Of a stretch of DNA of 64,000 nucleotides, positions 37,227 through 47,489 are shown piece by piece. Location: positions 153,330 through 217,329 of the forward strand of contig PBLF01000017.1 of assembly GCA_002722295.1 (NCBI GenBank). Reading direction: 5' to 3'. This DNA is from Stappia sp. (lineage in GTDB: Bacteria; Pseudomonadota; Alphaproteobacteria; Rhizobiales; Stappiaceae). The translations under genes were made by a program, and so were the position numbers. Below the pieces are notes generated by a model. It saw only the letters and a list, made by a program, of their open reading frames with translations. It did not search any database and was not told the origin of the DNA. Numbering within the stretch: the first letter of the stretch is position 1; each line of letters starts with the position of its first letter.

Positions 37227-37365
37227 TCCGGTTCTCCTCGTCGGTCGGTGCCCGCCGACTGCGTGTGGCGGGACGGGAATCGGCTCGGCGGCACAATGCG
37301 GGCTGCGCCACGCCGCGACAAGAGGGCAGAGGCCGGAGGCTCCGAAGGCGGGACCTTGGGCCACG

Positions 37366-37397
37366 AAAAAGGGCCCGAAGCACGAAGCTCCGGGCCC
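37366..37397 (-). terminator. amtB terminator
   Basis: GGGCCCG (37371-37377) and CGGGCCC (37391-37397) form a 7-bp GC stem, with partial pairing in the loop, followed on the minus strand by TTTTT. It lies 53 nt after the amtB stop. Confidence 0.82.
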
Positions 37398-37449
37398 GTG
37401 AGGTGCGGCCTTCTGATGGAAGACCGTCTCGGGAGAAGTGTGGTCGGGA

Positions 37450-38787
37450 TCAGACGCGCTGGCTGCCCTGACCGAACTCCGGGTAGGCCTCGACACCGAC
37501 CTCGGCCTTGTCGAGACCCATCGCCTCTTCCTCGGCCGACACGCGGATGCCCATGGTGAGCTTCAGCACGTACCAGACGATGGCGCTGGTCACGACCGTG
37601 AAGACGCCGTAGGCGACCACGCCGATGAACTGGGTGCCGAAGGACGTGTCGGCATTGGAGACCGGGACGACGAGCGTGCCCCAGATGCCGCACAGGAGGT
37701 GGACCGGGATCGCGCCGACCACGTCGTCGATCTTGAGCTTGTCGAGCAGCGGTACGGTGAAGACCACGATCGCGCCACCGACGGCGCCGATGAGGATCGA
37801 CAGGATCGGCGAGGGCATCAGCGGCTCGGCGGTGATGGCGACCAGGCCGGCCAGCGCGCCGTTGAGCGCCATGGTCACGTCGACCTTCTTGTAGAGCACC
37901 TGCGTCAGGATGATCGCGGCGACCACGCCACCGGCGGCGGCCAGGTTGGTGTTCGCGAAGATGCGCGAGATGTCGGACACGTCGGAGTTGGAGCCCATGG
38001 CGAGCTGCGAGGCGCCGTTGAAGCCGAACCAGCCGAGCCACAGGATGAAGGTGCCCAGCGTCGCGAGCGGCATGGACGAACCCGGCATCGGGATCACGCG
38101 GCCCTCGGAATACTTGCCACGACGTGCGCCGAGGATGATGGCGCCGGTGAGAGCGGCCCAGCCGCCGACCGAGTGGACGAGCGTGGAGCCGGCGAAGTCG
38201 GAGAAGCCCATCTCGCTAAGCCAGCCCGCGCCCCACTGCCAGGAGCCGGCGATCGGGTAGATAAAGCCGGTCAGGACGACGGTGAAGATGAGGAAGGGCC
38301 ACAGCTTGATGCGCTCGGCCAGCGTGCCGGAGACGATCGACGCGGCGGTGGCGACGAACACCATCTGGAAGAACCAGTCGGAGGCGACCGAATAGTCGCC
38401 TTCGTTGGCGGTGCCCGCGGCCGGCCAGCCGTAGATGGCGAGCGTGCCCATGTAGCCGCCGTTCACGTCCGTGTACATCAGGCTGTAGCCGACGAGCAGG
38501 TACATGATGCCGGCGACCGAGTAGAGCGCGATGTTCTTCAGGCACTGCATGGAGACGTTCTTGGTGCGGACGAGACCGGCCTCGAGCATGGCGAAGCCGG
38601 CGGCCATCCACATGACCAGGAAGCCGCCCATCAGGAACAGCAGTGTGTTGAAGATGAAGGCCGTGTCGCTGGCGAGAGCGAACTGCGGAGCCTCCGCCGC
38701 CGGGGCGGCATCCTGTGCGAGCGCCGATCCGGTCGCTGCGAGAAGCGCAAGCGTAGCCAGTCCGGCCTTTTCAAAGCGAAGTTTCAT
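37450..38787 (-). CDS. amtB: Ammonium transporter AmtB
   Basis: The 445-residue protein has a cleavable signal peptide (LATLALLAATGSALAQ-DAAP) and 11 predicted membrane helices. The pore His residues are in TLVHSVGGWAAL and IPVHLLCGIWGTLV, and the Amt signature DFAGSTLVHSVGG is intact. It conducts ammonium and is gated by GlnK. It follows glnK by 24 nt in the conserved glnK-amtB operon, which here carries a sigma-54 type promoter. Confidence 0.97.
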   Translation of the reverse strand: MKLRFEKAGLATLALLAATGSALAQDAAPAAEAPQFALASDTAFIFNTLLFLMGGFLVMWMAAGFAMLEAGLVRTKNVSMQCLKNIALYSVAGIMYLLVGYSLMYTDVNGGYMGTLAIYGWPAAGTANEGDYSVASDWFFQMVFVATAASIVSGTLAERIKLWPFLIFTVVLTGFIYPIAGSWQWGAGWLSEMGFSDFAGSTLVHSVGGWAALTGAIILGARRGKYSEGRVIPMPGSSMPLATLGTFILWLGWFGFNGASQLAMGSNSDVSDISRIFANTNLAAAGGVVAAIILTQVLYKKVDVTMALNGALAGLVAITAEPLMPSPILSILIGAVGGAIVVFTVPLLDKLKIDDVVGAIPVHLLCGIWGTLVVPVSNADTSFGTQFIGVVAYGVFTVVTSAIVWYVLKLTMGIRVSAEEEAMGLDKAEVGVEAYPEFGQGSQRV

Positions 38788-38811
38788 CGGAGTATCCTTC
38801 GGTCGGATGGA

Positions 38812-39497
<686 letters not shown>

Positions 39498-39529
39498 CGG
39501 ACGGGCGGCTCCGGCGGGCCGCCTGTCCG
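39498..39529 (-). terminator. Hairpin after the DUF924 gene
   Basis: A 12-bp stem with one G-U pair (39498-39509 with 39518-39529, eight-base loop) lies 33 nt past the stop at 39563. No T run follows, so termination efficiency is uncertain. Confidence 0.5.
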
Positions 39530-39562
39530 GCATTGTCTAACGGTGCGCAGCGCGCACGCATT

Positions 39563-40114
39563 TCAGGCGCCGAAACCGCCGTCGGACAGATAGGCCGCCT
39601 CGGCTGCAGTGGTCGCGCGCCCGAGTGCCTCGTTGCGGTGGGGAAAGCGGCCGAAGCGCCGGATCACGTCCAGATGCAGCAAGGCGTAGAAATAGGTCTG
39701 TTGATCGCCAAGGCGACGGAACAGGTCGACACTGCGCTCCTGGTCCGCGATGTCTTCCGAGTGCTCGAACGGCAGATAGAAGAACGTGCGGGCGTTGACC
39801 GGAAAGGCCCGGTCGAATCCGTTGTCGAGCGCGCGGGCCGCGATCTCGCGCGCCCGGCCGTCGGCTGCAAAGGCACGCTTGTCCCCGCGATAGAGGTTGC
39901 GCGGAAACTGGTCCAGCAGGATCAGAAGGGCGAGCGCGCCATGCGGCGTTGCTGCCCAGGCGTCGAGCGCTCCGGTCGCGGCCTGTTCCACCCTTTGCAG
40001 GAAGCGCCCGCGGATCTCCGCGTCGAAGGCGTCGTCCTTCGCGAACCATTTCGCCGGGCCGGCAGTCCACCAGAAATCGAGGATGTCGGTTGCCTCGGGC
40101 TTGTCGTCGGTCAT
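39563..40114 (-). CDS. DUF924-family protein
   Basis: The 183-residue helical protein has the DUF924 pattern: ILDFWWTAGPAKWFAKDDAFDAEIR, LALLILLDQFPRNLYRGDKRAFA and FFYLPFEHSEDIADQERSVDLF. The family is TPR-like and uncharacterised. It is divergent from the TusA-like gene with an 84-nt gap. Confidence 0.92.
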   Translation of the reverse strand: MTDDKPEATDILDFWWTAGPAKWFAKDDAFDAEIRGRFLQRVEQAATGALDAWAATPHGALALLILLDQFPRNLYRGDKRAFAADGRAREIAARALDNGFDRAFPVNARTFFYLPFEHSEDIADQERSVDLFRRLGDQQTYFYALLHLDVIRRFGRFPHRNEALGRATTAAEAAYLSDGGFGA

Positions 40115-40198
40115 TGCGGGCCTATGCTCCTGTCAGGTGTCAAAGAGGGCTGAGAGCCTGCCGCATGGCGCGGCATCAGAGGGGATGCGAGTAGGATC

Positions 40199-40459
40199 AT
40201 GGCGGAATCGGATGCCTCGGGCGGAACGGACGGGATCGATCTCGAACTGGATCTGAAGGGTCTCAAGTGCCCGCTTCCGGTGCTCAAGACCCGCAAGGCC
40301 ATGGGGAGGCTGTCTCCCGGTGCGCGGGTCAGGGTCACCTCCAGCGATCCGATGTCCGTGATCGACATTCCACACTACTGCCAGGAAGCCGGCCATCGCC
40401 TGATCGAGCGCGGTGGCGGAGACGACCTGCATGTTTTTCTCATCGAGCGCGGAGCCTGA
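40199..40459 (+). CDS. tusA: TusA-family sulfur carrier protein
   Basis: The 86-residue protein has the catalytic motif LKCPLPVLKTRKAM (Cys24), followed by SSDPMSVIDIPHYCQEAGH. TusA relays persulfide sulfur from cysteine desulfurase to tRNA thiolation and molybdopterin enzymes. The exact acceptor here is unknown, since no tusBCDE or dsr genes are nearby. Confidence 0.9.
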   Translation: MAESDASGGTDGIDLELDLKGLKCPLPVLKTRKAMGRLSPGARVRVTSSDPMSVIDIPHYCQEAGHRLIERGGGDDLHVFLIERGA

Positions 40460-40471
40460 CCGTCCGCATTC

Positions 40472-40777
40472 TCAGGTGCCGGTGATCGCATCGATGGCCC
40501 GTGCGAGGCGTACGTCGCGCCGGGTCAGGCCGCCTGAATCGTGGCTTGTGAGCGTGATCTCCACCTTGTTGTAGACATTGGACCAGTCCGGGTGATGGTC
40601 CATCTTTTCGGCGATCAACGCCACCTCGCTCATGAAGGCGAAGGCCTTGCGGAAGTCGGCGAAGGTGAAGCTGCGGGTGATCGCGGTTCCCGCGTCGTCG
40701 CGTGTCCAGCCGGACAATCCCCGGAGCGCTTCCTCAAGGGTCTCGGTCTGGTCGTCCTTGCGCTGCGTCTGCGTCAT
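40472..40777 (-). CDS. phhB: Pterin-4a-carbinolamine dehydratase
   Basis: The 101-residue protein has the signature [29 protein letters not shown] with the active-site His pair. It dehydrates 4a-hydroxytetrahydrobiopterin, usually in support of phenylalanine hydroxylase; no phhA is in the window. It converges on the tusA gene with a 12-nt gap. Confidence 0.95.
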   Translation of the reverse strand: MTQTQRKDDQTETLEEALRGLSGWTRDDAGTAITRSFTFADFRKAFAFMSEVALIAEKMDHHPDWSNVYNKVEITLTSHDSGGLTRRDVRLARAIDAITGT

Positions 40778-40894
40778 GACGTGTCCCTTCCCTGTTGTGT
40801 GCGTGATGTCGTCGCCTGCTTGCGAAGATAGGCGTCAGAGGCGAAAACGCCAGGACCGGTCCTTGTAATCCTCGAAAGCCGCGTGGGAGGTTCG

Positions 40895-41356
40895 ATGCGC
40901 TCCGTTCTCTTCGTCTGCCTTGGAAACATCTGCAGGTCGCCTCTCGGCGAGGGAATCCTGCGCGATCTGGCGGGCAAGAAGGGTATGCCCGGCGATCTCG
41001 AGATCGATTCCGCCGGGACGGGGAACTGGCATGTGGGCAATCCGCCCGACCCGCGCTCGGTGGAAGTCGCAGCGCGGCACGGCATCGACATCAGCCCGCT
41101 CAGGGCGCGCCAGGTCCGGACCGCCGACTTCGAGCGCTTCGATCTCGTGCTTGCCATGGATGGCGACAATCTCGCCGAACTGCGCCGCCGTGCGGGCGCA
41201 CGGGCGCCCGCGTTGGAGGCTTCGGGCCGGCTGCGCCGTTTTCTCGATCGCGATGTTCCCGACCCCTACTATGGCGGTCCGGGCGGGTTCGACGATGTTT
41301 TCGACATGTTGCGCCGGGGGGCGGAGCGGCTTCTGGACGAACTGGCCGCCCGATAG
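40895..41356 (+). CDS. Low-molecular-weight protein-tyrosine phosphatase
   Basis: The 153-residue phosphatase has the P-loop CLGNICRSPLGEGI (Cys8, Arg14) and the acid motif DVPDPYYGG. No exopolysaccharide tyrosine-kinase gene is adjacent, so the substrate is unknown. ATG 40895 follows GGGAGG; the frame begins four codons earlier with GTG. Confidence 0.93.
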   Translation: MRSVLFVCLGNICRSPLGEGILRDLAGKKGMPGDLEIDSAGTGNWHVGNPPDPRSVEVAARHGIDISPLRARQVRTADFERFDLVLAMDGDNLAELRRRAGARAPALEASGRLRRFLDRDVPDPYYGGPGGFDDVFDMLRRGAERLLDELAAR

Positions 41357-41479
41357 GAGCGCTTGCTTGCCGGACCAATGGTCGATTTGCCCGTGCAAAG
41401 CCACAATTCGACACCTACCTGAGAATTGTGGGCGGCGATGCCGTTCCATTCGAAGCCAAGCCGGAACAGGAGGATAACC

Positions 41480-41926
41480 ATGACCGGTCTGCGTATCGAA
41501 CACGATAGCTGGGTGCTTGTCGGCGACGGTGAGAAGGCGCTTTTCTTCCGCAACGAAGGCGATGCGGATTACCCGAACCTGCAGGTTCTGGAAGTGCTGG
41601 AGCAGGACAACCCCTCCACAGCCGATCAGGGCACGGACGCACCGGGACGCAAGTCCGACGGCCCGGGATCCCACCGCAGTGCCATGGAGCCCACCGACTG
41701 GCACATGATCGAGAAGCACCGCTTCGCCAAGGATATCGCGGACCGGCTTTATGCGCTCGCGCACAAGGGCAAGTTCTCCAAGCTCGTGGTCGTCGCGCCC
41801 CCCGTGACGCTCGGCGATCTTCGCAAGGCCTTCCACAAGGAGGTGACGAGCCGCATCGTGGCGGAGGTCGACAAGACGCTCACCGGTCACCCGCCCGGCA
41901 AGATCGAGAAGGTGCTCTGCACCTGA
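41480..41926 (+). CDS. Host attachment family protein
   Basis: The 148-residue protein matches the family named for a plant-attachment protein of Agrobacterium: WVLVGDGEKALFFRNEGD, FAKDIADRLYALAHKGKFSKLVVVAPPVTLGDLRKAFHKEV and HPPGKIEKVL. The fold is RNase H/eRF1-like. A direct role in attachment is doubtful for many members. AGGAGG lies eight nt upstream of the start. Confidence 0.88.
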   Translation: MTGLRIEHDSWVLVGDGEKALFFRNEGDADYPNLQVLEVLEQDNPSTADQGTDAPGRKSDGPGSHRSAMEPTDWHMIEKHRFAKDIADRLYALAHKGKFSKLVVVAPPVTLGDLRKAFHKEVTSRIVAEVDKTLTGHPPGKIEKVLCT

Positions 41927-41940
41927 AGAGGCGTCCGGCC

Positions 41941-43155
41941 TCAGGCCTGCACGGCTGGCGCGCGGCGCCAGCCGTCGGCGAAGCGGACCTGCTCCATTCC
42001 CGTGAAACGCGCCATGCGGGAAAGCTCGGCCTCAAGGCGTGCCAGCCGCCCGCCGCCAAGACGCACGCCCTTTTCCGGCCAGAAGGCCGTGACCTCCAGA
42101 ATCCCCTCCGCGCGGCGGCAGATCATGTCGATGCGTCCGATCAGGCGATCCTTCTCCAGGAGCGGATAGACGTAGTAGCCGTAGGTCCGCTTCGGGGCGG
42201 GGACAAAGACCTCGATCCGGTAGGAAAAGCCGAACAGGCGTTCCGCGCGCTTGCGGTCGCGCAGTACCGGGTCGAACGGGCTTAGCGTGCGGACACGCGC
42301 CGGCGGTTCGGGCGCGTTCGTGATGACAGCCTCTATGTCGGGACGCGCATAGGCTGCGCGACGGCGCTCGCCGGGACCGTGGTCGATCTCCACCGCCAGG
42401 ATCGAACGTCCGCTCTCGCGTTCACACCACGCCTTTGCCTCGTCCGGCCGCACCAGATCGTAGAAGGCCGCGATCTCGCCGTGTGTGGCCGCTCCCAGCC
42501 GGTCCAGCGCGGACCGGCAGGACCAGTCGACGAAGTCCTCGTGACTCACCTCATCGTGGAAGTGTGTGTCAGGCACGACCCTTTCGGACAGGTCGTAGAT
42601 CTTGGCGAAATTCTCGCGTGCGGTCACCGCGATCTCGCCGCATCGCCAGAGATATTCCAGTGCCGTCTTGCCCGGGTGCCAGTTCCACCAGCCCGGCTCC
42701 TTGCGTTCCCGATCCGAGTCGAAATCGCGGGCGCGCGAGGGCCCGTTCTCCCGGATGTGCGCGTGGACCTTGTCGATCTCCGCGTGAAAGTCTCCGCCGT
42801 GCCAGTTCGTCCAGCGTGCCTTCAGCCGTTCGCGCTCCCGCGCGAAGCGATGACGCCAGTAGGGCCAGGAGGAAACGGGAATGACCGACGCGTCGTGGGT
42901 CCAGTTCTCGAACAGCGCGCGGTCGCGCTCGAGCAGGCGTATGAGCTGGTCTTCGCGGTAGGTCTGATTGCGCGAGAACAGGATCTGGTGGTGGGCGCGG
43001 GTGGCGGTGTTGATGCTGTCGACCTGGACGAAGCCGAGACGGTCGATCAGACCGGCCACCCCGGCCTGACCGATCCGCCGTCCGGGCGGATCGGTCAGGC
43101 CCTGAAGGTGCAGGAAGGCGCGGGCGAGGTCCTTTCCGTCCAGGATCAGCGTCAC
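41941..43155 (-). CDS. Winged-helix DNA glycosylase-like protein (AlkX/YcaQ type, HTH_42)
   Basis: The 404-residue protein belongs to the HTH_42 (DUF1006) superfamily. It carries the QxD motif in LGFVQVDSINTATRAHHQILFSR, which marks the AlkX/YcaQ branch that unhooks DNA interstrand crosslinks; AlkZ has QxQ. Three winged-helix units are expected. Also seen are SPFDPVLRDRKRAERLFGFSYRIE and KRTYGYYVYPLLEKDRLIGRID. It lies 20 nt downstream of pyc. Confidence 0.87.
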   Translation of the reverse strand: MTLILDGKDLARAFLHLQGLTDPPGRRIGQAGVAGLIDRLGFVQVDSINTATRAHHQILFSRNQTYREDQLIRLLERDRALFENWTHDASVIPVSSWPYWRHRFARERERLKARWTNWHGGDFHAEIDKVHAHIRENGPSRARDFDSDRERKEPGWWNWHPGKTALEYLWRCGEIAVTARENFAKIYDLSERVVPDTHFHDEVSHEDFVDWSCRSALDRLGAATHGEIAAFYDLVRPDEAKAWCERESGRSILAVEIDHGPGERRRAAYARPDIEAVITNAPEPPARVRTLSPFDPVLRDRKRAERLFGFSYRIEVFVPAPKRTYGYYVYPLLEKDRLIGRIDMICRRAEGILEVTAFWPEKGVRLGGGRLARLEAELSRMARFTGMEQVRFADGWRRAPAVQA

Positions 43156-43175
43156 GTCGTCCTCCCTCCCCGAGG

Positions 43176-46100
43176 TCAGTCTCCATTCGCCTCGAACGCG
43201 ACGAGCAGATCCTTGGCATCGACCTGCTGGCCGGGCGTCACGAGCACCTCGGCGATCGTTCCGGCCCTGTCGGCGTGAAGCGCGGTTTCCATCTTCATCG
43301 CCTCGATGGAGACGAGCACGTCGCCGGTGGCGACCTGCTGGCCGGGTTTCACCGCCACGGTGGAGATAACACCCGGCATGGGTGCGCCCACGTGGGCGGT
43401 GTTGCCCGGATCGACCTTGCGCCTTGCACCGGCTCCGGCCGAACCGTGGGCCCGGTCCGGCACCTTGATGATGCGCGGCTGGCCGTTCAGCTCGAAGAAG
43501 ACCTTCTTCTCGCCGTTCTCGTCGGTCTCGCCGATGGCCTGGCAGCGAACCACGAGGGTCTTGCCCGGCTCCAGGTCGATGAGGCTCTCGTCGCCGACGC
43601 CCAGGCCGTAGAAATAGACGGGCGTGGGAAGGACGCTCACCGGACCGTAGATCTCGCGCGCGGCGGCGAAGTCGGTGAAGACCTTCGGATACATCAGGTA
43701 GGAGGCGAGGTCCTGGTCCGAGAGGCTCTCGCCGGTCTTCTCTTCCGCTTCCTTGCGGCGGGCCTCGAGATCGTCATCCTGGAGAAGCGAGCCGGGGCGA
43801 ACGGTGATCGGCGTGTCGCCCTTGAGAACGCGCTTCTGGATCTCTTCCGGCCAGCCACCGGGCGACTGTCCGAGATCGCCGCGCATCATCTGCACCACGC
43901 TGTCGGGGAAGGCCACGTCCTTGTCCGGCGACAGGACGTCGGCGACCGTCAGGCCCTGGCTCACCATCATGAGCGCCATGTCGCCGACGACCTTGGACGA
44001 GGGCGTGACCTTCACGATGTCGCCGAAGAGCATGTTGACGTCGTGATAGGCCTGGGCGACCTCGTGCCAGCGCATCTCCAGCCCCAGCGAGCGGGCCTGT
44101 TCCTTGAGGTTGGTGAACTGGCCGCCGGGCATCTCGTGAAGGTAGACCTCGGAGGCCGGCGCCTTGAGGTCACTCTCGAAGGCACGGTACTGGTTGCGCA
44201 CCGCTTCCCAGTAGAAGGAGATCTCGCGGATGGTCGCGCTGTCGAGGCCGGTGTCGCGCTCGTGGCCGGCAAGGCCCGCGACCAGCGAGCCGAGCGCCGG
44301 CTGGGAGGTCAGCCCCGAGAGCGCGTCCATGGCCGCATCGAAGGCGTCCGCTCCGGCGTCCACGGCCGCAAGGACCGTCGCCGCCGAAATCCCGGACGTG
44401 TCATGGGTGTGGAAGTGGATCGGCATGCCGACTTCCTGCCGCAGCGCGGTGAAGAGCGTCTTCGCCGCAGCGGGTTTCATCAGGCCGGCCATGTCCTTGA
44501 CGCCCAGAATGTGGCATCCGGCCTTTTCCAGTTCCTTCGCCAGGCGGACATAGTAGGCGAGATCGTACTTCGGCCTCGCGCTGTCGCCCAGGTCGCCGGT
44601 GTAGCAGATGACACCCTCGCACAGCTTGCCCGTTTCCTGGACCGCATCGAGCGAGACCCGCATGTTCTCCACCCAGTTGAGGCAGTCGAACACGCGGAAC
44701 AGGTCGATGCCGCCCTCGGCGGCGCGATGCACGAAGTCGCGCACCACATTGTCGGGATAGTTGGCGTAGCCGACGCCGTTGGCGCCACGCAGCAGCATCT
44801 GCAGCAGGATGTTGGGCGCGCGTTCGCGCACCAGCCGCAGGCGCTCCCAAGGATCCTCGGTGAGAAAGCGCATGGCGACGTCGAAGGTCGCTCCGCCCCA
44901 GCACTCCAGCGAGAAGAGCTGCGGCAGGCCGGTGGAGTAGGCCTCGGCGACGGCGGCGATATCGAAGGTACGCATCCGCGTCGCCAGCAGGGACTGGTGG
45001 GCGTCGCGCATTGTCGTGTCGGTGACGAGCGCGCGTTTCTCCTCCTTCATCCAGCGGGCGAAACCGTCCGGTCCGAGCCGGTCGAGAAGCTGGCGCGTGC
45101 CTTCGCGGGCCGGACCGTCGTAGACCGGCGCGACGGGAGTCGGTGCATCGGCGGGCGGGCGTGGCCGGTCGCGGGTCTCGGGGTGCCCGTTCACGGAAAC
45201 ATCCGCGATGTAGGTCAGCAGCTTGGTCGCCCGGTCGCGACGGGTCACCTGCTCGAAAAGTGCCGGTGTCTCGTCGATGAAGCGGGTGGTGTAGGAGTTG
45301 GCGCGGAAATCCGGGTGGCCGATCACGTTTTCCAGGAAGACGAGATTGGTGGCGACGCCGCGGATGCGGAATTCGCGCAGCGCGCGGTCCATGCGCTGGG
45401 CCGCCTCCTCGGCGGACGGCGCCCAGGCCGTCACCTTTTCCAGCAGCGGATCATAGTAGCGGGTGATCACGGCGCCGGAATAGGCCGTGCCGCCGTCAAG
45501 GCGGATGCCGAAGCCGGTCGCGCCGCGATAGGCGGTGATGCGGCCGTAGTCGGGAATGAAGTTCTGCTCCGGGTCCTCGGTGGTGATGCGGCACTGGAGG
45601 GCGTGGCCGTTGAGGTGGATCTCGTCCTGGGGCGGAACGCCCGAGGCGGGATCGCCGATCATGGCGCCGGAGCTGATGCGGATCTGAGCCTTGACGATAT
45701 CGACGCCCGTCACCTCCTCGGTGACCGTGTGTTCGACCTGGACGCGCGGGTTGACCTCGATGAAGTAGAAGGCCCCGGTATCGGAATCCATCAGGAACTC
45801 GACCGTCCCGGCGCCGCAATAGTCCGCGGCCGCGCCGATCTTCAGGCCGTAGCCGGCGAGCTCGCGCCGCTGGGCGTCGTCCAGATAGGGGGCGGGCGCA
45901 CGCTCGACCACCTTCTGGTGCCGGCGCTGGATGGAACAGTCGCGCTCGAACAGGTGAACCAGGTTGCCGTGACTGTCGCCCAGGATCTGTACCTCGACGT
46001 GACGGGCACGCTCGACGAGCTTTTCCAGATAGACCTCGTCCTTACCGAACGCGGCGCGCGCCTCGCGCTTGGCCGCCTCGACGTCGCGGATGAGGGCCTC

Positions 46101-46646
46101 CTCGTCGCGGATGACCCGCATGCCGCGTCCGCCTCCGCCCCAGGAGGCCTTCAGCATGACCGGATAGCCGATTTCGGCGGCAAGGCGGCGCACCTCGTCC
46201 ATGTCGTCGGGCAGCGGATCGGTCGCGGGCATGACCGGCACGCCGGCCGAAATGGCAAGATTGCGCGCGGCGACCTTGTTGCCGAGCTTGCGCATGGTCT
46301 CAGGCGACGGGCCGATGAAGATGATGACGGCCTCGGCGCACGCCTCCGCAAACTCCGGGCTTTCCGACAGGAAGCCGTAGCCGGGATGGATGGCGTCGAC
46401 GTTGGCCGCTTTCGCCACGCGCAGGATCTCGGGGATCGACAGGTAGGCCTCGATCGGGCCCATCGTTTCCGCAAGGTGCGGGCCCTTTCCGATCTGGTAG
46501 GCCTCGTCCGCCTTGAACCGGTGCAGGGCCAGTTTGTCCTGCTCGGCGAAAACGGCGACCGTCTTCATTCCCAGCTCGTTGGCCGCGCGGAAGATGCGGA
46601 TCGCGATTTCCGAGCGGTTGGCGACGAGTATCTTGCGAATGGCCAA
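43176..46646 (-). CDS. pyc: Pyruvate carboxylase
   Basis: The 1156-residue enzyme has the single-chain length of Rhizobium Pyc. In order it shows the biotin carboxylase domain (RKILVANRSEIAIRIFRAANELG, GGGGRGMRV, FIEVNPRVQVEHTVTEE), the carboxyltransferase barrel (TDTTMRDAHQSLLATRMRT), and the C-terminal biotinyl domain (VSIEAMKMETAL). It makes oxaloacetate from pyruvate. TTG 46646 is chosen as start because AGGAGG lies seven nt upstream and the chain then begins where the family does; the extra frame to 46727 is unrelated. Confidence 0.96.
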   Translation of the reverse strand: MAIRKILVANRSEIAIRIFRAANELGMKTVAVFAEQDKLALHRFKADEAYQIGKGPHLAETMGPIEAYLSIPEILRVAKAANVDAIHPGYGFLSESPEFAEACAEAVIIFIGPSPETMRKLGNKVAARNLAISAGVPVMPATDPLPDDMDEVRRLAAEIGYPVMLKASWGGGGRGMRVIRDEEALIRDVEAAKREARAAFGKDEVYLEKLVERARHVEVQILGDSHGNLVHLFERDCSIQRRHQKVVERAPAPYLDDAQRRELAGYGLKIGAAADYCGAGTVEFLMDSDTGAFYFIEVNPRVQVEHTVTEEVTGVDIVKAQIRISSGAMIGDPASGVPPQDEIHLNGHALQCRITTEDPEQNFIPDYGRITAYRGATGFGIRLDGGTAYSGAVITRYYDPLLEKVTAWAPSAEEAAQRMDRALREFRIRGVATNLVFLENVIGHPDFRANSYTTRFIDETPALFEQVTRRDRATKLLTYIADVSVNGHPETRDRPRPPADAPTPVAPVYDGPAREGTRQLLDRLGPDGFARWMKEEKRALVTDTTMRDAHQSLLATRMRTFDIAAVAEAYSTGLPQLFSLECWGGATFDVAMRFLTEDPWERLRLVRERAPNILLQMLLRGANGVGYANYPDNVVRDFVHRAAEGGIDLFRVFDCLNWVENMRVSLDAVQETGKLCEGVICYTGDLGDSARPKYDLAYYVRLAKELEKAGCHILGVKDMAGLMKPAAAKTLFTALRQEVGMPIHFHTHDTSGISAATVLAAVDAGADAFDAAMDALSGLTSQPALGSLVAGLAGHERDTGLDSATIREISFYWEAVRNQYRAFESDLKAPASEVYLHEMPGGQFTNLKEQARSLGLEMRWHEVAQAYHDVNMLFGDIVKVTPSSKVVGDMALMMVSQGLTVADVLSPDKDVAFPDSVVQMMRGDLGQSPGGWPEEIQKRVLKGDTPITVRPGSLLQDDDLEARRKEAEEKTGESLSDQDLASYLMYPKVFTDFAAAREIYGPVSVLPTPVYFYGLGVGDESLIDLEPGKTLVVRCQAIGETDENGEKKVFFELNGQPRIIKVPDRAHGSAGAGARRKVDPGNTAHVGAPMPGVISTVAVKPGQQVATGDVLVSIEAMKMETALHADRAGTIAEVLVTPGQQVDAKDLLVAFEANGD

Positions 46647-46860
46647 GTCTGCCCCTCCTGATTGACGGTGTTGAATGGTTTCTACAAGCCGTGGGCCTGC
46701 TTGGAAAGCGCGCGTGTTGCGGTGCATATAGGCATCGCCTATGGCAGGCAGGGGCGCGGGAGGGCTGCGGTCGTGACATGCTCGTCGAGGAATGTCCCGT
46801 TTCGATACGATATGCTTAACGTCACGGGCGGCACTCCCTGCGGCGCGATCGGCGTGTTCA

Positions 46861-46901
46861 CCACATCCGGTGTGTGCGTGCCTGGCGGTTACCGGATGTG
46901 G
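46861..46901. repeat. 11-bp perfect inverted repeat
   Basis: CCACATCCGGT (46861-46871) and ACCGGATGTGG (46891-46901) are exact complements around a 19-nt loop. This could be an RNA hairpin on either strand or a protein-binding dyad. Confidence 0.75.
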
Positions 46902-46930
46902 GTGGACCGAAACAGGAACATCGTCAGGTC

Positions 46931-46964
46931 AGCGATTCGGACAGGCTTCGTTCCCGGTTTCGTC
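46931..46964. repeat. Diverged direct repeat, copy A
   Basis: It begins AGCGATTCGG and continues with GGCTT and GTTCC blocks shared in the same order with copy B at 47156-47187, with a few substitutions and small gaps. Confidence 0.5.
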
Positions 46965-47155
46965 GAAACGTTTCGGGTTTCCTGAAAATTTTCATGATCC
47001 GGTTTACGATTTTTCAAGAAGCGGCGGATGGAAACGGAATCCCGCCCGAACCGAATCGTTGCGATGCAAACCCATGGTCTGATTCACGATTTTGCGGGCC
47101 CGATGCGCTGTATCGCAAGATCTTGTGGAGAACGAACCGTGAATCCGATGAAGGA

Positions 47156-47187
47156 AGCGATTCGGTCCGGCTTTGTTCCGGACTCGT
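47156..47187. repeat. Diverged direct repeat, copy B
   Basis: It shares AGCGATTCGG, GGCTT and GTTCC blocks with copy A, 225 nt away. It may be a remnant of a short interspersed repeat. Confidence 0.5.
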
Positions 47188-47489
47188 TCTGTTCATCGGC
47201 ATAAATGTCGATATTCCTGCTCTCGACCGTCGGAGAATCCGGGGCGCTCCCAACGCTTCGGGCGCCTGCCGACGGCGAAAAGGTGAGGACAGCCGCGCGC
47301 GGACTATGCTACCAGACGAAACACGGTCGCCCGGCTTTTTGCCGTTGCCGGACGATCATCGTGTGTCTCGTGGTCCCGCGACGGGGAGGACCGGTGACGG
47401 GCGCACGAATTCATCGGGTCGTGCGCGGGCGTCGTCCCGGCCGGCCCCGACCGCCGTTGCCAGAAGGCCGCCTCGCGTCGTCGCACGAT

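Larger units (their letters stand above)
46647..47489. other. 843-nt intergenic region between pyc and the helicase
   Basis: This divergent gap contains no supported gene. It is less GC-rich than the genes, especially 46960-47230. It holds an 11-bp inverted repeat (46861-46901) and a diverged direct repeat (46931-46964 and 47156-47187). Short chance frames exist on both strands but none resembles a known protein. I recognised no RNA gene. Confidence 0.6.

Noticed and set aside
43275..46661. 1128-codon open frame on the plus strand opposite pyc
   Set aside because: It is the antisense shadow of pyc, created by high third-position GC. It lacks family motifs, while the minus strand encodes a full pyruvate carboxylase.
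47205..47489. N-terminal extension of the Suv3-like helicase to ATG 47205
   Set aside because: The extra 95 residues are Arg/Gly/Pro-rich without domain features and cover part of the repeat-bearing intergenic region; ATG 47490 is closer to the helicase start.
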